Positions 45,481 through 57,345 of a stretch of DNA of 64,000 nt are shown in pieces. The position numbers were made by a program, and so were the translations under genes. Origin of the DNA: Caprella mutica (lineage: Eukaryota; Arthropoda; Malacostraca; Amphipoda; Caprellidae). The notes under the pieces were generated by a model. It saw only the letters and a list, made by a program, of their open reading frames with translations, ran no database searches and had not been told where the DNA came from. Location of the stretch: positions 62,001 through 126,000 of the forward strand of contig CANNZV010001171.1 of NCBI GenBank assembly GCA_947561585.1. Direction: 5' to 3'. Numbering within the stretch: position 1 is the stretch's first letter; every line of letters begins with the position of its first letter.

Positions 45481-46802
45481 TGGGTATAGGAAAAATTCTT
45501 CATGGAAAAAAGGTTCTAGGAAAATTCCACTAAGGAAAGTTCCATTGAGGAAAGTTCCACAGAGGAAAACTCCTTTAAGGAATATTCCACTGCGGAAAGT
45601 TCCACTGGGAAAATTCCACTGAGGAAAATTTCACTGAATATAAATCAATTTATAAACTGTACTGCTTATTTTCTAAAACAATACTTTAGAAATTATCATC
45701 TTCAAATTATATAAGCTTTTTGTGATATTCATTCCACCATTCCTTTTTAAGTGGTTTAATAAAATGTAAGTGAATCTCATTACATAAATTTTGTTAATGT
45801 TTATTTTCTTTGTGCATTGCTAAGCTCCTTCTACTTGAGATTAAGATAATTCTACTTACAAAAAAACACTAAAAAAAATATATTTAGCCTCTTGTTCTGC
45901 AAATCTGATTATAGTTAAATTAATTTGAATGTAAGTTCGAGTTCTAAGTAGAGGCAAATAAAATATTTGTTATACGAGACGATAGTTTGTAACAAAAAGA
46001 CAATGAGCACAAAGAATACATCAGTTTATATATTAATGATGTGGACAAATTCTACAATTTAGACATGTTAAATATAGAACAACAATAAAAATAAATTTAA
46101 AAGGAATGCACTATAAATTGTAAAAATAATAATCAAGCTCAGTCTTGATATCAATTTCCGTCTTGAAATCCACACACTTATCGTTTGAAGCGTGAGTGAA
46201 TTGCCTCGTATTTATATGAAAATTATATTTTCAACGTAATGTAATGTCTTTTAGTAATATTAATCCGTTTTCGTCTTGATATCCAAGCAGAATTAAAAAA
46301 AAACTTTAAATCTTTTAATTAAACTTTAAACATATTATTTTATTTAAAAACATAAATATAATAATGCAAGAATAGAAGTAGGACAAAAATACTTCACACA
46401 AATATAGTTCAAATTTCCATAGCCTTATTGGTTAAAGACACTATCCTACACCCTTCTAGTATAACATTGAACAGAGATAAATAATTATTTTAATGAAGTA
46501 AACGTTTACTAGCTATCAACTTACAGGAACAGTATCACCTGCTCAGCTAAAATAATTTATCAAAATATATTATGGACTGCTATTTGGAAGGAACTGTATC
46601 GATTGAGAATAAAATGAATACTACATATTATTTTTCCAGAGAAATCCTAGGAAAAAGTTCGTGGTCGATTTTTAAATATGGGATTTTGTTTAGGGGAATT
46701 TTCTCCAGTAGAATTTGCACAGTGGAACTTTCCGCAGTGGAATTTTCCTAAGTGGAATGTTCCGCGCACCGTAAAAAATCCCTATGTAGATTTTCCCCAG
46801 AA
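45481..46802. mobile_element. Iteron-ended foldback element (GAGGAAAGTTCCACTG unit)
   Basis: Left end 45482-45636: about nine 16-bp units like GAGGAAAGTTCCACTG. Right end about 46690-46766: the same unit inverted (CAGTGGAACTTTCC). The left tip reads GGGTATAGGAAAAATTC, loosely like the GGGTGACCGGAAA tips at 50557 and 53387. The 1.05-kb interior is AT-rich and non-coding. Borders and target duplication are uncertain. Confidence 0.72.
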
Positions 46803-47733
46803 GAAAATATCTCCATATTAATAATGGAATATGTTACAGTGACTCTCATACCGGTAAAAAAAAAGTCGGTCGATAAGTAGCCTTATTCACTGCTATTATT
46901 ATGCACGGAGGCTTTTTGACCACGGTTTTTTTGGCACTTTTTTTTTGTATACATAATACATAGTCATTCCAAAATTGGGAGAGGTATTTTCATTATTCGG
47001 AAAAAATCGGTGCTCCCATCAGCAGTGCCGAATTCGCAAAATTTACAAAATTACTCCACGTTGGCCTCAAGCAAATTGGCCTCAACCTTTAAAGGTCCTC
47101 TCCAGGCTCCGCGAAAAAAATGAGTTTATAACATAATATTATAGAACTAAGGTTTACGATCATTATTCTGCAAACAGCATAAAATTCTGTTTAATATATA
47201 TTTTATAATTTGTTTTTAAAGTTCTTTAATACTCTGTGAGCAACAATTGAGCGAATCACTAATCTGATGCTCAAGAAGAAGATTGTACACTCTTTATTTT
47301 GATTACAAATTTGAATATTATAAACAAACCATGCGTTTTCGGCCTTTATTTAAATTATTTTAGATATTAATTGTTTCTTAAAGTATATAAACGTTTCTAT
47401 TATAAGTTCATTCAATTTTATACCTTTACACGAATATTAAATGGATTTATTAAACCTAATGCCTAGTTGACAATCAAAACAAATGGTGTACATTCTTTTT
47501 CTTCAGCCTGAAAATTTCTTAAATTAATAAGTCAGAAGTAAAATAGGTTTTGTAGAGTTTTGATTATAAAAATCTTTAAAAGCATATAAAATTAAAAATA
47601 GGCTACCAAATTCGATGGGGTTTGCAGCAAAATGATAAGAAACATTAGCCTCGTTGAACAAGGCAATAAAAATATTTGCTTGGAGAGGACCTTTAATGAA
47701 GTCTATACAGTGTGCAATGTAAGAAAATAAATC
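46803..47733. other. Non-coding spacer
   Basis: No gene supported. TTAAAGGTCCTCTCCA at about 47088 recurs inverted at about 47680, suggesting a short foldback or an insertion border just upstream of the gypsy remnant. Confidence 0.35.
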
Positions 47734-48129
47734 ATGAAGAGATGTGCTAGAAACATTTCTATAGATTACAGAAGCACGAACAAAACTCCAAACAAACGTC
47801 TTTTCAATCGAAAAGTGCAAACCACTTTCCCCAATATCATCATTACTACTATCAACAAATCTGTGAGGGTAGAGAGGGAAAGAAATGAGATGATGAAACT
47901 GAAAATGAAAAGAGATTACGATAAAAGGAAATGCAAAGGAGAGTTTGTTAAGTTGAAAGTTGGAGACATGGTCCTACTGAAAAGAGAGATGAAGAGAAAG
48001 ACGGACACGATCTATTTTTAGGATTTATATGAACTAATCCAAATTATTGGAACAAAAGTGATTTCAAAAAGCACCGAAAGCGGAAGAATCGTTACCAGGA
48101 ATATCTCTTATTTTAAATTAGTTAAATGA
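47734..48129 (+). pseudogene. Ty3/gypsy-type integrase C-terminus, frameshifted
   Basis: Remnant of the last part of an LTR-retrotransposon pol. The first frame (to about 48018) has IDYRST and LFNRKV, the usual stretch following the integrase core. Then a basic helix ERERNEMMKLKMKRDYDKRK and KVGDMVLLKREMKRKTD, the GD-VLL motif of the integrase C-terminal domain. A +1 shift near 48018 is needed to continue into YELIQIIGTKVI and RIVTRNISYFK, ending at TGA 48127-48129; the RN-S-F/YK ending is typical of this domain. Upstream RT, RNase H and integrase core are missing. A polypurine tract and probable LTR follow, in the expected order, so this is the 3' end of a gypsy-type element. No envelope gene is present. 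Confidence 0.78.
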
Positions 48130-48200
48130 CAATAGGTACTCAATAGGGATCAGTTTTAATAATAGAAACAGGCAGGAGAAATGAAAAGAATTATTTTTAT

Positions 48201-48215
48201 AAAGGAAAGGAGAGA
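48201..48215 (+). other. Polypurine tract
   Basis: AAAGGAAAGGAGAGA, immediately 5' of the TGTG start of the presumptive LTR. In LTR retrotransposons this is the primer site for plus-strand DNA synthesis. Confidence 0.7.
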
Positions 48216-48554
48216 TGTGCCATCTTAAAATCTAATATTTAATTACATAAATTAGTACGGATATTATTATATTACATAAGGATTAGTCATGCACGTAAAT
48301 AGAATACAAGGCTGTATAAATATAGCAATTTCGTTTGTTATTATTAGTAAATCTTAACAAGGTTTTTCTCTGTGTTTAATTGAAACTAGAAACATCACAA
48401 CTACTAATGAACCCCTGATGCCATCCTTGTATAACTTCGGCTAATTACTTTTCACTCTTATCAAAAAAAACTTAGTTCTCCTTGATCCCCTATGTTGTCT
48501 TCCTATCCAGGTGTAAAGTGTCTTCGAGCTAGTCTGTAACTTATTTAAATCTAA
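48216..48554 (+). mobile_element. Probable 3' LTR of a gypsy-type element
   Basis: Begins TGTGCCATCTTAAAATC after the polypurine tract and contains a TATA-type promoter motif CTGTATAAATATAGC (about 48312). The end is uncertain; TCTAACA at about 48554 gives a CA terminus. The 5' LTR is not in the window, so the assignment rests on the order pol stop, polypurine tract, TG. Confidence 0.55.
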
Positions 48555-48935
48555 CATTTTCGTTAGTTTTATCAGCTGCAATAATTACAAAGCACAAAAA
48601 ATTGATGTTTCTTATTAGGTATTTAGCTTGAGACTGATGGTCAAGGATTGATACTAGGGATATGTAGCTATCAATAGACAAACAGGGCACAAAGGTGTTT
48701 TCAGGGGGATTTTTTCCAGATACCATATTAATGGTATACATTACGCTCAGTGTTTTAAATGGTATATTACGTATTGTATTAAATGGTATATTAAACTATA
48801 CATTGTAAATATTTTTATTCCAGTGAACAATGTTTGAAATTAGATACAATTTAATCTACATTTATTTCAATGCAATAATCAGATATCTAACACTCTTATT
48901 TCCGATAGTATATACAGTACATATTCAGAGAGAAA

Positions 48936-49010
48936 GTTATGGGGGGTCATAGAAGATTATGTATGGCATCTTTCACGTTTCGGTTGCCCAACATAACCCC
49001 CTTTTTAGTT
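48936..49010. repeat. Dispersed hairpin family, copy 6
   Basis: GTTATGGGGGGTCATAGAAG at the left, with an eroded right arm GGTTGCCCAACATAAC. Loop about 30 nt. Confidence 0.78.
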
Positions 49011-49387
49011 TATCACCAAATTCTAAGATCTCATTGACAAACTTTTTTAATAGGGAATGCTAATCTGCCGAAAAGTTTCGGATACTGCAGTGGAGAATTA
49101 AAAGAAACCATTGCGGTTGATATCGCTAGGGGAAATGAAAGTTTATTCATATTTACATAACTATTGTTAAATACATTGGTATCTAAAGGGGTTTTGATAA
49201 GTAATGGATTATGTAAACCATAATAATATGTAAATATAAATTATTTTATTAAAAAAATCTAGTAGCGATAATAATTTGGAAGTTTTGTATCATTCATATT
49301 GACTTAAATTTCGTATTTTCTTGAATTTTTTTTGAAAAAATGATAAAGAAATCTGTCAAAAGTGAAGCTTCATCGAATCATCATATA
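49011..49387. other. AT-rich spacer
   Basis: Nothing recognised. Confidence 0.35.
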
Positions 49388-50180
49388 GGAAGGGGTTGGT
49401 GGTACTCCAGAGGAAGGGGTTGGTGGTACTCCAGAGGAAGGGGTTGGTGGTACTCCAGAGGAAGGGGTTAGTGGTACTCCAGAGGAAGGGGTTAGTGGTA
49501 CTCCAGAGGAAGGGGTTAGTGGTACTCCAGAGGAAGGGGTTAGTGGTACTCCAGAGGAAGGGGTTGGTGGTACTCCAGAGGAAGGGGTTAGTGGTACTCC
49601 AGAGGAAGGGGTTGGTGGTACTCCAGAGGAAGGGGTTAGTGGTACTCCAGAGGAAGGGGTTGGTGGTACTCCAGAGGAAAAGGTTGGTGGTACTCCAGAG
49701 GAAGGGGTTGGTGGTACTCCAGAGGAAGGGGTTGGTGGTACTCCAGAGGAAGGGGTTGGTGATACTCCAGAGGAAGGGGTTGGTGGTACTCCAGAGGAAG
49801 GGGTTGGTGGTACTCCAGAAGAAGGGGTTAGTGTTACTCCAGAGGAAGGGGTTGGTGGTACTCCAGAGGAAGGGGTTGGTGGTACTCCAGAGGAAGGGGT
49901 TAGTGGTACTCCAGAGGAAGGGGTTAGTGTTACTCCAGAGGAGGGGGTTGGTGGTACTCCAGAGGAAGGGGTTGGTGGTACTCCAGAGGAAGGGGTTAGT
50001 GGTACTCCAGAGGAAGGGGTTGGTGGTACTCCAGAGGAAGGGGTTAGTGGTACTCCAGAGGAAGGGGTTAGTGTTACTCCAGAGGAAGGGGTTGGTGGTA
50101 CTCCAGAGGAAGGGGTTGGTGGTACTCCAGAGGAAGGGGTTAGTGGTACTCCATAGGGAGGGGTTAGTGGTACTCCAGAC
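49388..50180. repeat. 24-bp minisatellite, about 33 copies
   Basis: Unit GGTACTCCAGAGGAAGGGGT followed by TGGT or TAGT. As 24 is a multiple of 3, frames stay open on both strands: minus-strand WSTTNPFL (50330-49356) and SGVPPTPS, plus-strand VVLQRKGL. The minus-strand WSTTNPFL frame continues about 50 codons into non-repetitive sequence upstream, and its most frequent polymorphism (ACC/ACT) is synonymous, but single variants change residues. I recognise no family, and the frame could be chance. Confidence 0.93.
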
Positions 50181-50556
50181 TCTAGTGTTTTGACGATTAG
50201 GATGTAAGATCTGATATGGAACAACTTTTCGTTTGAAAATATTATCTTCTGTGGGTTTATGTAAGTCTTGGAAATCCCATGACAAAGATTTGGACGCTGG
50301 AATTTGTGTTTTACAATGAGTTCTTAGCATCTGTGTACTTTGTATGGTTTATGCTTTAAATCATACTTCATGGTCTTCTGAGTTGTCTATAGTAGGAAAA
50401 ATCTAATTTTCGTACCACTTGACGAATTGAATTTGCGTGTTTTCGTTCATTTCTTGCTGGTTTAGCGTTTGCACAGTTAGGTTAAAGCTTTAGTCATCCT
50501 GTTTACAAAGAATTTGCAATTCCTTTTTTTAAACGCTTCTAATACCCAAGTGAAAC

Positions 50557-50789
50557 GGGTGACCGGAAATTTCGGTTTCGAAATATTCGGTCTGGAAATT
50601 TTGGTCTCAGAATTACAAATGGCTTCTCAACATAAATGGCCGTTATGTAGTTTGTTGTATCCGCTAGTTTGTTGCATTGCAAACTTCATGATGGATGACC
50701 TGGCATGAGGGTTGGGGGGGCGGTTCATAAGTTCTATTTATTCCTCAGAGCGAATATTTCGAGACCGAATTTTCCGCTCAAATCTCAGG
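50557..50789. mobile_element. Short iteron-ended foldback element (15-bp unit)
   Basis: Starts GGGTGACCGGAAATTTCGG; three 15-bp units follow (GGAAATTTCGGTTTC, GAAATATTCGGTCTG, GAAATTTTGGTCTCA). The right end has inverted units (GCGAATATTTCGAGACCG, then AATTTTCCGC). Total about 233 bp. Its tip is the same as that of the element at 53387, although the internal units differ. Part of its core (TTTGTTGTATCCGCTAGTTT at 50650) recurs inverted near 54320. Confidence 0.75.
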
Positions 50790-53386
50790 TTAAATAAATG
50801 TCAAAACATCAAAATGAATAATATTACGTATCATTTTACACCGGTTAATGATGTTATCAGCTTTTAATAAATACACTACACATTTTAGTATCTATAATTA
50901 TAACATTTTCTATTATTGTTCTTTAATAAAATCATTACAATAAAATTCAAGACCTAATGCAATTGAAAGATTTTTTTGCTGTTATTCGATTTTTCAATAG
51001 AAATTTAATCTCACTTCGGCAGGTGATCCTCAGCTTCTATATTTAAGTACAATAAACTTTTTTACCCTCAGAAAATATTTTTATTCATGTGGAGAGAGAT
51101 AATTTTAATTAAAAAAGAAAATTCTCGTGGGCAACATAAACAGAAATCTTGTATTATGACTACCAGAAGATACATATATATATATGTTTAAATTAAAATA
51201 ATATTCTTCATTTCTTATGATTTATGAAATCAATTATTTCTATCACCCTTGTACATGCAATTTATTGAACCACTAGTGTATTCTCCCGGTAAAAATAACG
51301 GGTCCTCATCATTACCAATTTATTACCCGTTATTTCGTTTCTTTTAATGAATTCAATTAAAATTAAATTTTCTGCAAAGTCTAATTATTTTTAATACCCG
51401 TCGTGTAAAAGCGGACACCAAATAAATAAATAAACACACTAAGGAAATTATTAGTATGGATATTATCAAAATATCTTTCTATATAAATAAAAACCGATGT
51501 GAATAATTAAATGTATTTCGTGTCCACTTTAAGTAATTAGATAGGACTAAATAAAGTACGTAGCCATGGATACACACGGGAATATATTGATAATTTGATA
51601 TGATATTTAACTCTTATGTTTTTATTCCATTTTAAATGTTTTTCATTTATTGAATATATATCAGTCTATGCTGAAAACTAAATTTATTCAAAAAGAGTTT
51701 TTTAGCACTGCAGGAAATAATAAAATAGGGGTTTATATATAAATAATTAAATTTGAATACATGGAACATGTGTGGATTGTCTTTGAAAACCCTATATTTC
51801 TTAACGGGAAAGTACACTAATTATATTAATAATATTAATAATTAATTAATATTATTTAAATAAAATCTCTTACCAGAGTGATAGTTATGGTAGAGCAGTA
51901 GGAGATCAAGGTGGGATACCACTAAATCTTCTCAGGCCCCACCATAACTTTCTTCTCTGCTCACCACACTAATATTTCACTTCAAAAACCTATCCGACAG
52001 AAAGTCGATATCCTAAGAATTTCCCAAACACTTTATGAAATTTTGAATAGTTCAAATATTCTGATATTTCTCTCTGTGTAAATATTCCAGGGATGTTACA
52101 ATTCTCATGTAAACTATTCATAAATGATTTCCTGAGATTCAATCGCACAGCAATATTAGCAGATATCCAAGCAATTAGACTCTCGATTGAGTATAGCCTG
52201 ATCTAGAGCTGTAATTAACCAAGCAATTGGCTAGCAGTTAACTCTGCTAGGAACAATAACAGTTCCAATAATAATTGCAAGTGTCAGCTGCAGTTTCTAG
52301 CAAGACTCTTTGATAAAGTCCTTACGTTTGTTGTACTGCCAATTGCTTATATATTTAGCAGCACTCTTTGATAGCACCACCCCTTCTTGATCCACATCTA
52401 GAAATCATTTCTCAGCGTTATTAATTGGATCCTTGGACGCATGGGGGCATTCCTTTGAGTCAGAAGCTTCATTAGTAATATCAGATGTACAAATTCTTAA
52501 CGATAAATCTCTATTCTTCATGTCCACTTCTTTGTGATGAATGAATAACACCTAATTATAGGTCTCTGAACTACCTATAGTATTATACAAATATAATTAT
52601 TATGTAACAGAATTATTATAGTGTGATGTTTAAACCTTTCTGCTCGAAGTGGACATATAAAAGTAATGAATTATTATATTTTCCTAAAAAAATAAAAAAA
52701 TATGCGTACTATTTCTTTTATTCAAATACATATGTACGCTTACATTAGTTGAAGCACAATTTGTAATATACGGTATATATTTCTTCACATTTAAAAAAAA
52801 AATCTTGTTTTATTATTCAATATGCTTAGTTTGCCTGTATATTACATGAATTTCAAAACATTATTTTCTTTTTCATTTTCAAACTATTTCAGTGCATAAT
52901 GGCTTAAATGAGTTACAAAGAATTTTACAGTAGGTAGAGCATTTATCAGGCTTATAGAACTCCTCCACTCTTCAGTTTTTATAACTCTGATTTGTACCGG
53001 TCACTGAGAATAAATCTCTGCAAACCATTTCATTTGTTATCAATATTGCAATTTATGTTGTTCGTGTGAGTTTTGCAATACCTGCCGAATTTCTATGCTG
53101 ACTAAGCAAATAAAATGTATGGCGTACATCAGACTAATTCAAATCATTAAGATATACCTACACCGTTACCAAAATACCATTAGAAAAAATAACATTAGGT
53201 TCCAATAAAAGTACCTAATTACCACGAGAGATTGTTGGCATTCCTCCCTTGTTCTTCTATTTAATCTATTAGAAACTCGGACAGAGAAGGTTGAGAGTGA
53301 ATATTTCCTATATAATTAAATAGGAATTAAATACTGGTTGCACCTTTGAGGTTAGAAATTAAAAGGTTACTCCCACTAAGAATATA
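50790..53386. other. AT-rich intergenic stretch
   Basis: No gene. Contains a perfect 11-bp inverted repeat AAATAACGGGT / ACCCGTTATTT (51293-51303, 51325-51335) and one dispersed hairpin copy at 51883. Otherwise nothing recognised. Confidence 0.45.
51883..51953. repeat. Dispersed hairpin family, copy 7
   Basis: GTTATGGTAGAGCAGTAGGA (left) and AATCTTCTCAGGCCCCACCA then TAACTTTC (right). An internal GGTGGGATACCAC makes a second small stem-loop. Confidence 0.85.
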
Positions 53387-54165
53387 GGGTGACCGGAAAG
53401 AAGCCGCAGGAAAAATGAACACAGGAAAAATACTCACAGGAAAAAAGCACACAGGAAAAATGTCCCCAGGAAAAATACCCACAAGGAAAAATGCTCACAG
53501 GGAAAAATATCCACAAGGAAAAAAGCCCACAGGTATAAATATTAATGGAGATAGTGTCCCTTGCGTTCAGAACTGTTGTAATTTGGATTGTGTATCATGT
53601 TTTTCCATATTTACCATATTTATAATTTTTAAACGCTACTTGCAGTTTTAGAGGATAGCGCTAGGGTTATGCTCTTCAACTATGAGGTACTAGATTTTGT
53701 GTTAGGTAGGCTCGTAGGCTTCATTTACTATCACCTCTTCATTTTCCTCTTCCATCTGTGAGTGCAGCAACCTGTGCTTTTGCCTCTTTTCGTGTTATGT
53801 TACTGCATTCACGGAGTAGATATTTTTGCATCCATTAGTTTTGTCACCGACGGTAGTAGGTGACTTTGGTTCATGGAGCCACTTTCCTTTCTGACTGCTT
53901 CTTCCAATTCTTTTGTTAAATTACATTTCGACTTCGGTGATATAGTCAAATGGCTGAAAGCTGACGTTAAACCCTGTACTAAAATAAATTAAAAACAACT
54001 GTATTTTAGAATATTTGCCGTTAACTTAATACCTTTTTGGGCTTTTTTCCTGTGGGCCTTTATACCTGTGGGCTTTTTTCATTGTGGGTTTTTTTCCCTG
54101 TGGGAATTTTTCCTATGTTTTTTTTTCCTGTGGGCTTCTTTCCTGTTGTCTTCTTTCCAGGAACC
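53387..54165. mobile_element. Iteron-ended foldback element (CACAGGAAAAATACC unit)
   Basis: Left end 53387-53535 begins GGGTGACCGGAAAGAAGCC, then about nine 14-16-bp units such as CACAGGAAAAATACTC. Right end about 54035-54165 has the inverted unit (GGGCTTTTTTCCTGTG) and finishes TCTTTCCAGGAACC. The flanks AGAATATA and GAAATATA agree at 6 of 8 positions and could be a degraded 8-bp target duplication. About 500 bp of non-coding interior. FB/TU-like by architecture. Confidence 0.78.
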
Positions 54166-55835
54166 GAAATATAATTTTAAAAATATTGTTCTTGGCGGAT
54201 GAAATTTTTAAGAATGTGTTTTTAAGGTTAGTAACTCATTGATTGGCTATGGAGATTGACCAATGATAGTATCCATCCCTCTACCAGCTCATTATACATT
54301 CATGAAGTGTGAAGTACAACAAACTAGCGGATACAACAAACAACAAATCAGAATTCTCTTTTGATAGTTTCACAGTTTTTATTATTTGAAAATTAATTTT
54401 GTTCAACTCATAACTATATGCAAGGAGGATGAGCCAAGAAGAGGCGGAGCAATAACTGTGTAGTACTCCGTCCCCTGTTGGCTTCTCCTCGTTGCCGACC
54501 AATCAGAGAAGAGTTAACCTCAAAAAGTTATCCGTAAAAACAAGATTCTTGCGGAACACTATCGATAGAAACTTATGCGTAGTTTACTATAATTATGAAA
54601 TTTTAGACGGAAGCAACATAAACTTTTTGGGCAAACAGGCGAATACTTTATTAATTTCTTTTCTGTTAAGTGTGATATGTTATACAGCCTTAGCTCTCAT
54701 AAGATAAAGAATTTCTACATTTTTTATGTATCGTGGACTATGTAGGCGACTTTTAACTATCTTCTAGATTGTGAAACAGTGAAGTGATTTAGGTAAATTT
54801 AAATGAAATTCTTGTTGAAATATAGGATCAGTAACTTTATCAGAATAACTTAATAATTAAAAAAAATTCGTGTTAGAAAAAGATTAATTTTTGAAGAAAA
54901 ATGAGATTTTCAATTTTCACAGCATATTTTTTGTTATTCACATTATAGGTATAACAATCCCAAAACTTTCAATAGTGCACATCTATACATGAGCTAATTA
55001 TTAAATTCCGCGATACTATACTTCACTGAAGAATAAGAGTGCAGACAACTTAATCTTTTACCACCCCAACAATTTTCTCTCGGGGTCGCTGTATTCTTCA
55101 ACAAAAATGTTTTCCTTTCATCCAATTCTCTCAGAGTTCATCAACAGTTTTGACACAAGTGAACTTTGATCTTTGCCACAAGATGTTTGAATCTTTTCTC
55201 CTGTAAATTCACCTCAGGCTTTTAGCAAGAGTTCATCATTATGTGTACACATTCTTCTCCAGATAAATTATTTAGAGGATTTCTTCCCTGTGACAAGAGG
55301 CGTATTATCAGGCATTAAAATTGACTGGAGGTTATTTGAATTTATCAGGCATATCTTTATCATGAAGCTTATTAGTAACAGTTGGAGTTGTACCATTTAT
55401 CATACTGTGTCTGCCCTCATTTTTATGTGGATGTTTGTGTATAATGCAGAATACACATTTCACCTTTGAGGGACAAACATGCTGAAGGATCTAACGAAGA
55501 TTTGTGACTAAAGGGTATATTGTTCGATAGATCCTTTACAATCAGGTAGAAATTAAGTTTGGAAAATCGGTAGTATAAAGACTCTAGAATTCTTTATCCT
55601 GAATTGACTATAAGAACAAACAAAATGTTGGATCTTTCATTTGAAATCTGCATTTCCATGTTACTTAATGCAATTTTTCGAAATTTCATTATTCGTGAGA
55701 GATAATTCAGTATATGCCTTATGCAAAGAAATTAAAATTTTGATCTTATCGATGCATATTTTCGTAATCGAAATGAGTTATTCAATTCTAAACCAATCAT
55801 TGATCTCCTGGTTCCGTCGCGTTTCCACAGAGAAA

Positions 55836-55906
55836 AGTATGGTATACAGTAGATGTGTTAAATGGGGTACGTCCCCTTCTATTCTTCGATAGTCTCACCA
55901 TGACTT
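55836..55906. repeat. Dispersed hairpin family, diverged copy 8
   Basis: AAGTATGGTATACAGTAGA (left) and ATTCTTCGATAGTCTCACCA then TGACTT (right). The right arm aligns with the consensus over about 22 of 29 bases; weaker than the others. Confidence 0.5.
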
Positions 55907-56400
55907 CACTATTCATATAAATATCATTTATGAAACACATAAAAAACATATTTTATTTTTAGAAAAAAAGACAACTCTATCCTGAATATTAAACATTCAT
56001 TTTCCATTTTTTGTTTTAATTCATTGAAAAGCAATTAAATTAAATTAAATTACTATCAAATAATCAAATTTCCTATAAAAAAATTCAACTTCGTAAATCG
56101 TTCTATTCATTATTATTATCAATTTCTCTACCATAAAGCAGTTAGAGCAGTAAAAATAAGTTATATTTAATATTCAACTTTACAGTCATTAGTATATTTA
56201 GATAATTTATACAGAGACCGTAAAAGCAATTTGCAGTGAGGATTAAAACCAAAACATTATGCTTTCCATCATTTTTCTCTCTACTGTCGGTACTGAATCT
56301 CTTTTTAAAAACAAATTAAAGCAGTAAAAAATAAAAGATAAAATGTTTTAGAGAGGCATGGAAAAAGATGCTTTTTACAATTATTTGTTTAAATAAAAAA

Positions 56401-56460
56401 GGGCTACGAAGAATAAGGTGGGAAACGATTTATTCTTCTATGGCCCCACCATAACTTTCT
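56401..56460. repeat. Dispersed hairpin family, copy 9
   Basis: Truncated left arm GGGCTACGAAGAATAAGG and complete right arm TTCTTCTATGGCCCCACCAT then AACTTTCT. Confidence 0.85.
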
Positions 56461-56588
56461 CTCTTGGTATAAATGATATGCAATGATATGATAATGAACT
56501 ATAATTTATTATAAACTTTTGGAACAAAAATGAGCTAAAATGATATTTAAAGAGGACATGATAAGTGAAATATAAATTTTAATGAAAT

Positions 56589-57345
56589 AATGATAGTATG
56601 ACAATAATGATAGTATGACAGTAATGATAGTATGACAATAATGATAGTGTGACAATAATGATAGTATGACAATAATGATAGTGTGACAATAATGATAGTA
56701 TGACAATAATGATAGTGTGACAATAATGATAGTATGACAATAATGATAGTATGATAATAATGATAGTATGACAATAATGATAGTATGACAATAATGATAG
56801 TCTGACAGTAATGATAGCATGACAATAATGATAGTATGACAATAATGATAGTGTAACAATAATGATAGTATGACAATAATGATAGTGTGACAATAATGAT
56901 AGTATGACAATAATGACAGTATGACAATAATGATAGTATGACAATAATGATAGTATGACAATAATGATAGTATGACAATAATGATAGTATGACAATAATG
57001 ATAGTCTGACAGTAATGATAGTCTGACAATAATGATAGTATGACAATAATGATAGTATGACAATAATGATAGTATGACAATAATGATAGTATGACAATAA
57101 TGATAGTCTGACAGTAATGATAGTCTGACAATAATGATAGTATGATAATAATGATAGTATGACAATAATGATAGTATGGCAATAATGATAGTATGACAAT
57201 AATGATAGTATGACAATAATGATAGTCTGACAGTAATGATAGTCTGACAATAATGATTGTATGACAATAATGATTGTATGACAATAATGATTGTATGACA
57301 ATAATGATTGTATGACAATAATGATAGCATGACAATAATGACAAT
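56589..57345. repeat. 17-bp minisatellite, about 44 copies
   Basis: Unit TATGACAATAATGATAG with recurring variants (GTGTGAC, TCTGACAG, GCATGAC, GATTGTATG). The plus strand is very C-poor, like the 22-bp satellite. All three minus-strand frames are open for 265-322 codons because 51 bp (three units) contains no stop; the predicted IIIVILSLLSYYHYC-like repeats are artefacts. Confidence 0.96.

Larger units (their letters stand above)
54166..56588. other. AT-rich stretch without supported genes
   Basis: 54240-54510 has several CCAAT/ATTGG words (GATTGGC, GACCAATGAT, GACCAATCAG), and 54275-54340 is an inverted relative of 50645-50700. Two hairpin-family copies lie at 55836 and 56401. No protein family recognised. 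Confidence 0.4.

Noticed and set aside
45820..45845. Copy of the 24773 MITE at GCTAAGCTCCTTCTAC
   Set aside because: Only about 16 bp match and neither the TIR tip nor the neighbouring arm sequence is present.
47524..47820. 98-codon minus-strand frame overlapping the gypsy remnant
   Set aside because: Its right half is antisense to the recognisable integrase tail; the left half (NEANVSYHFAANP) has a passing likeness to an integrase PYHP motif but is on the wrong strand.
54240..54510. CCAAT-box promoter cluster
   Set aside because: Several CCAAT/ATTGG words occur, but without a TATA box, a start site or any coding sequence nearby.
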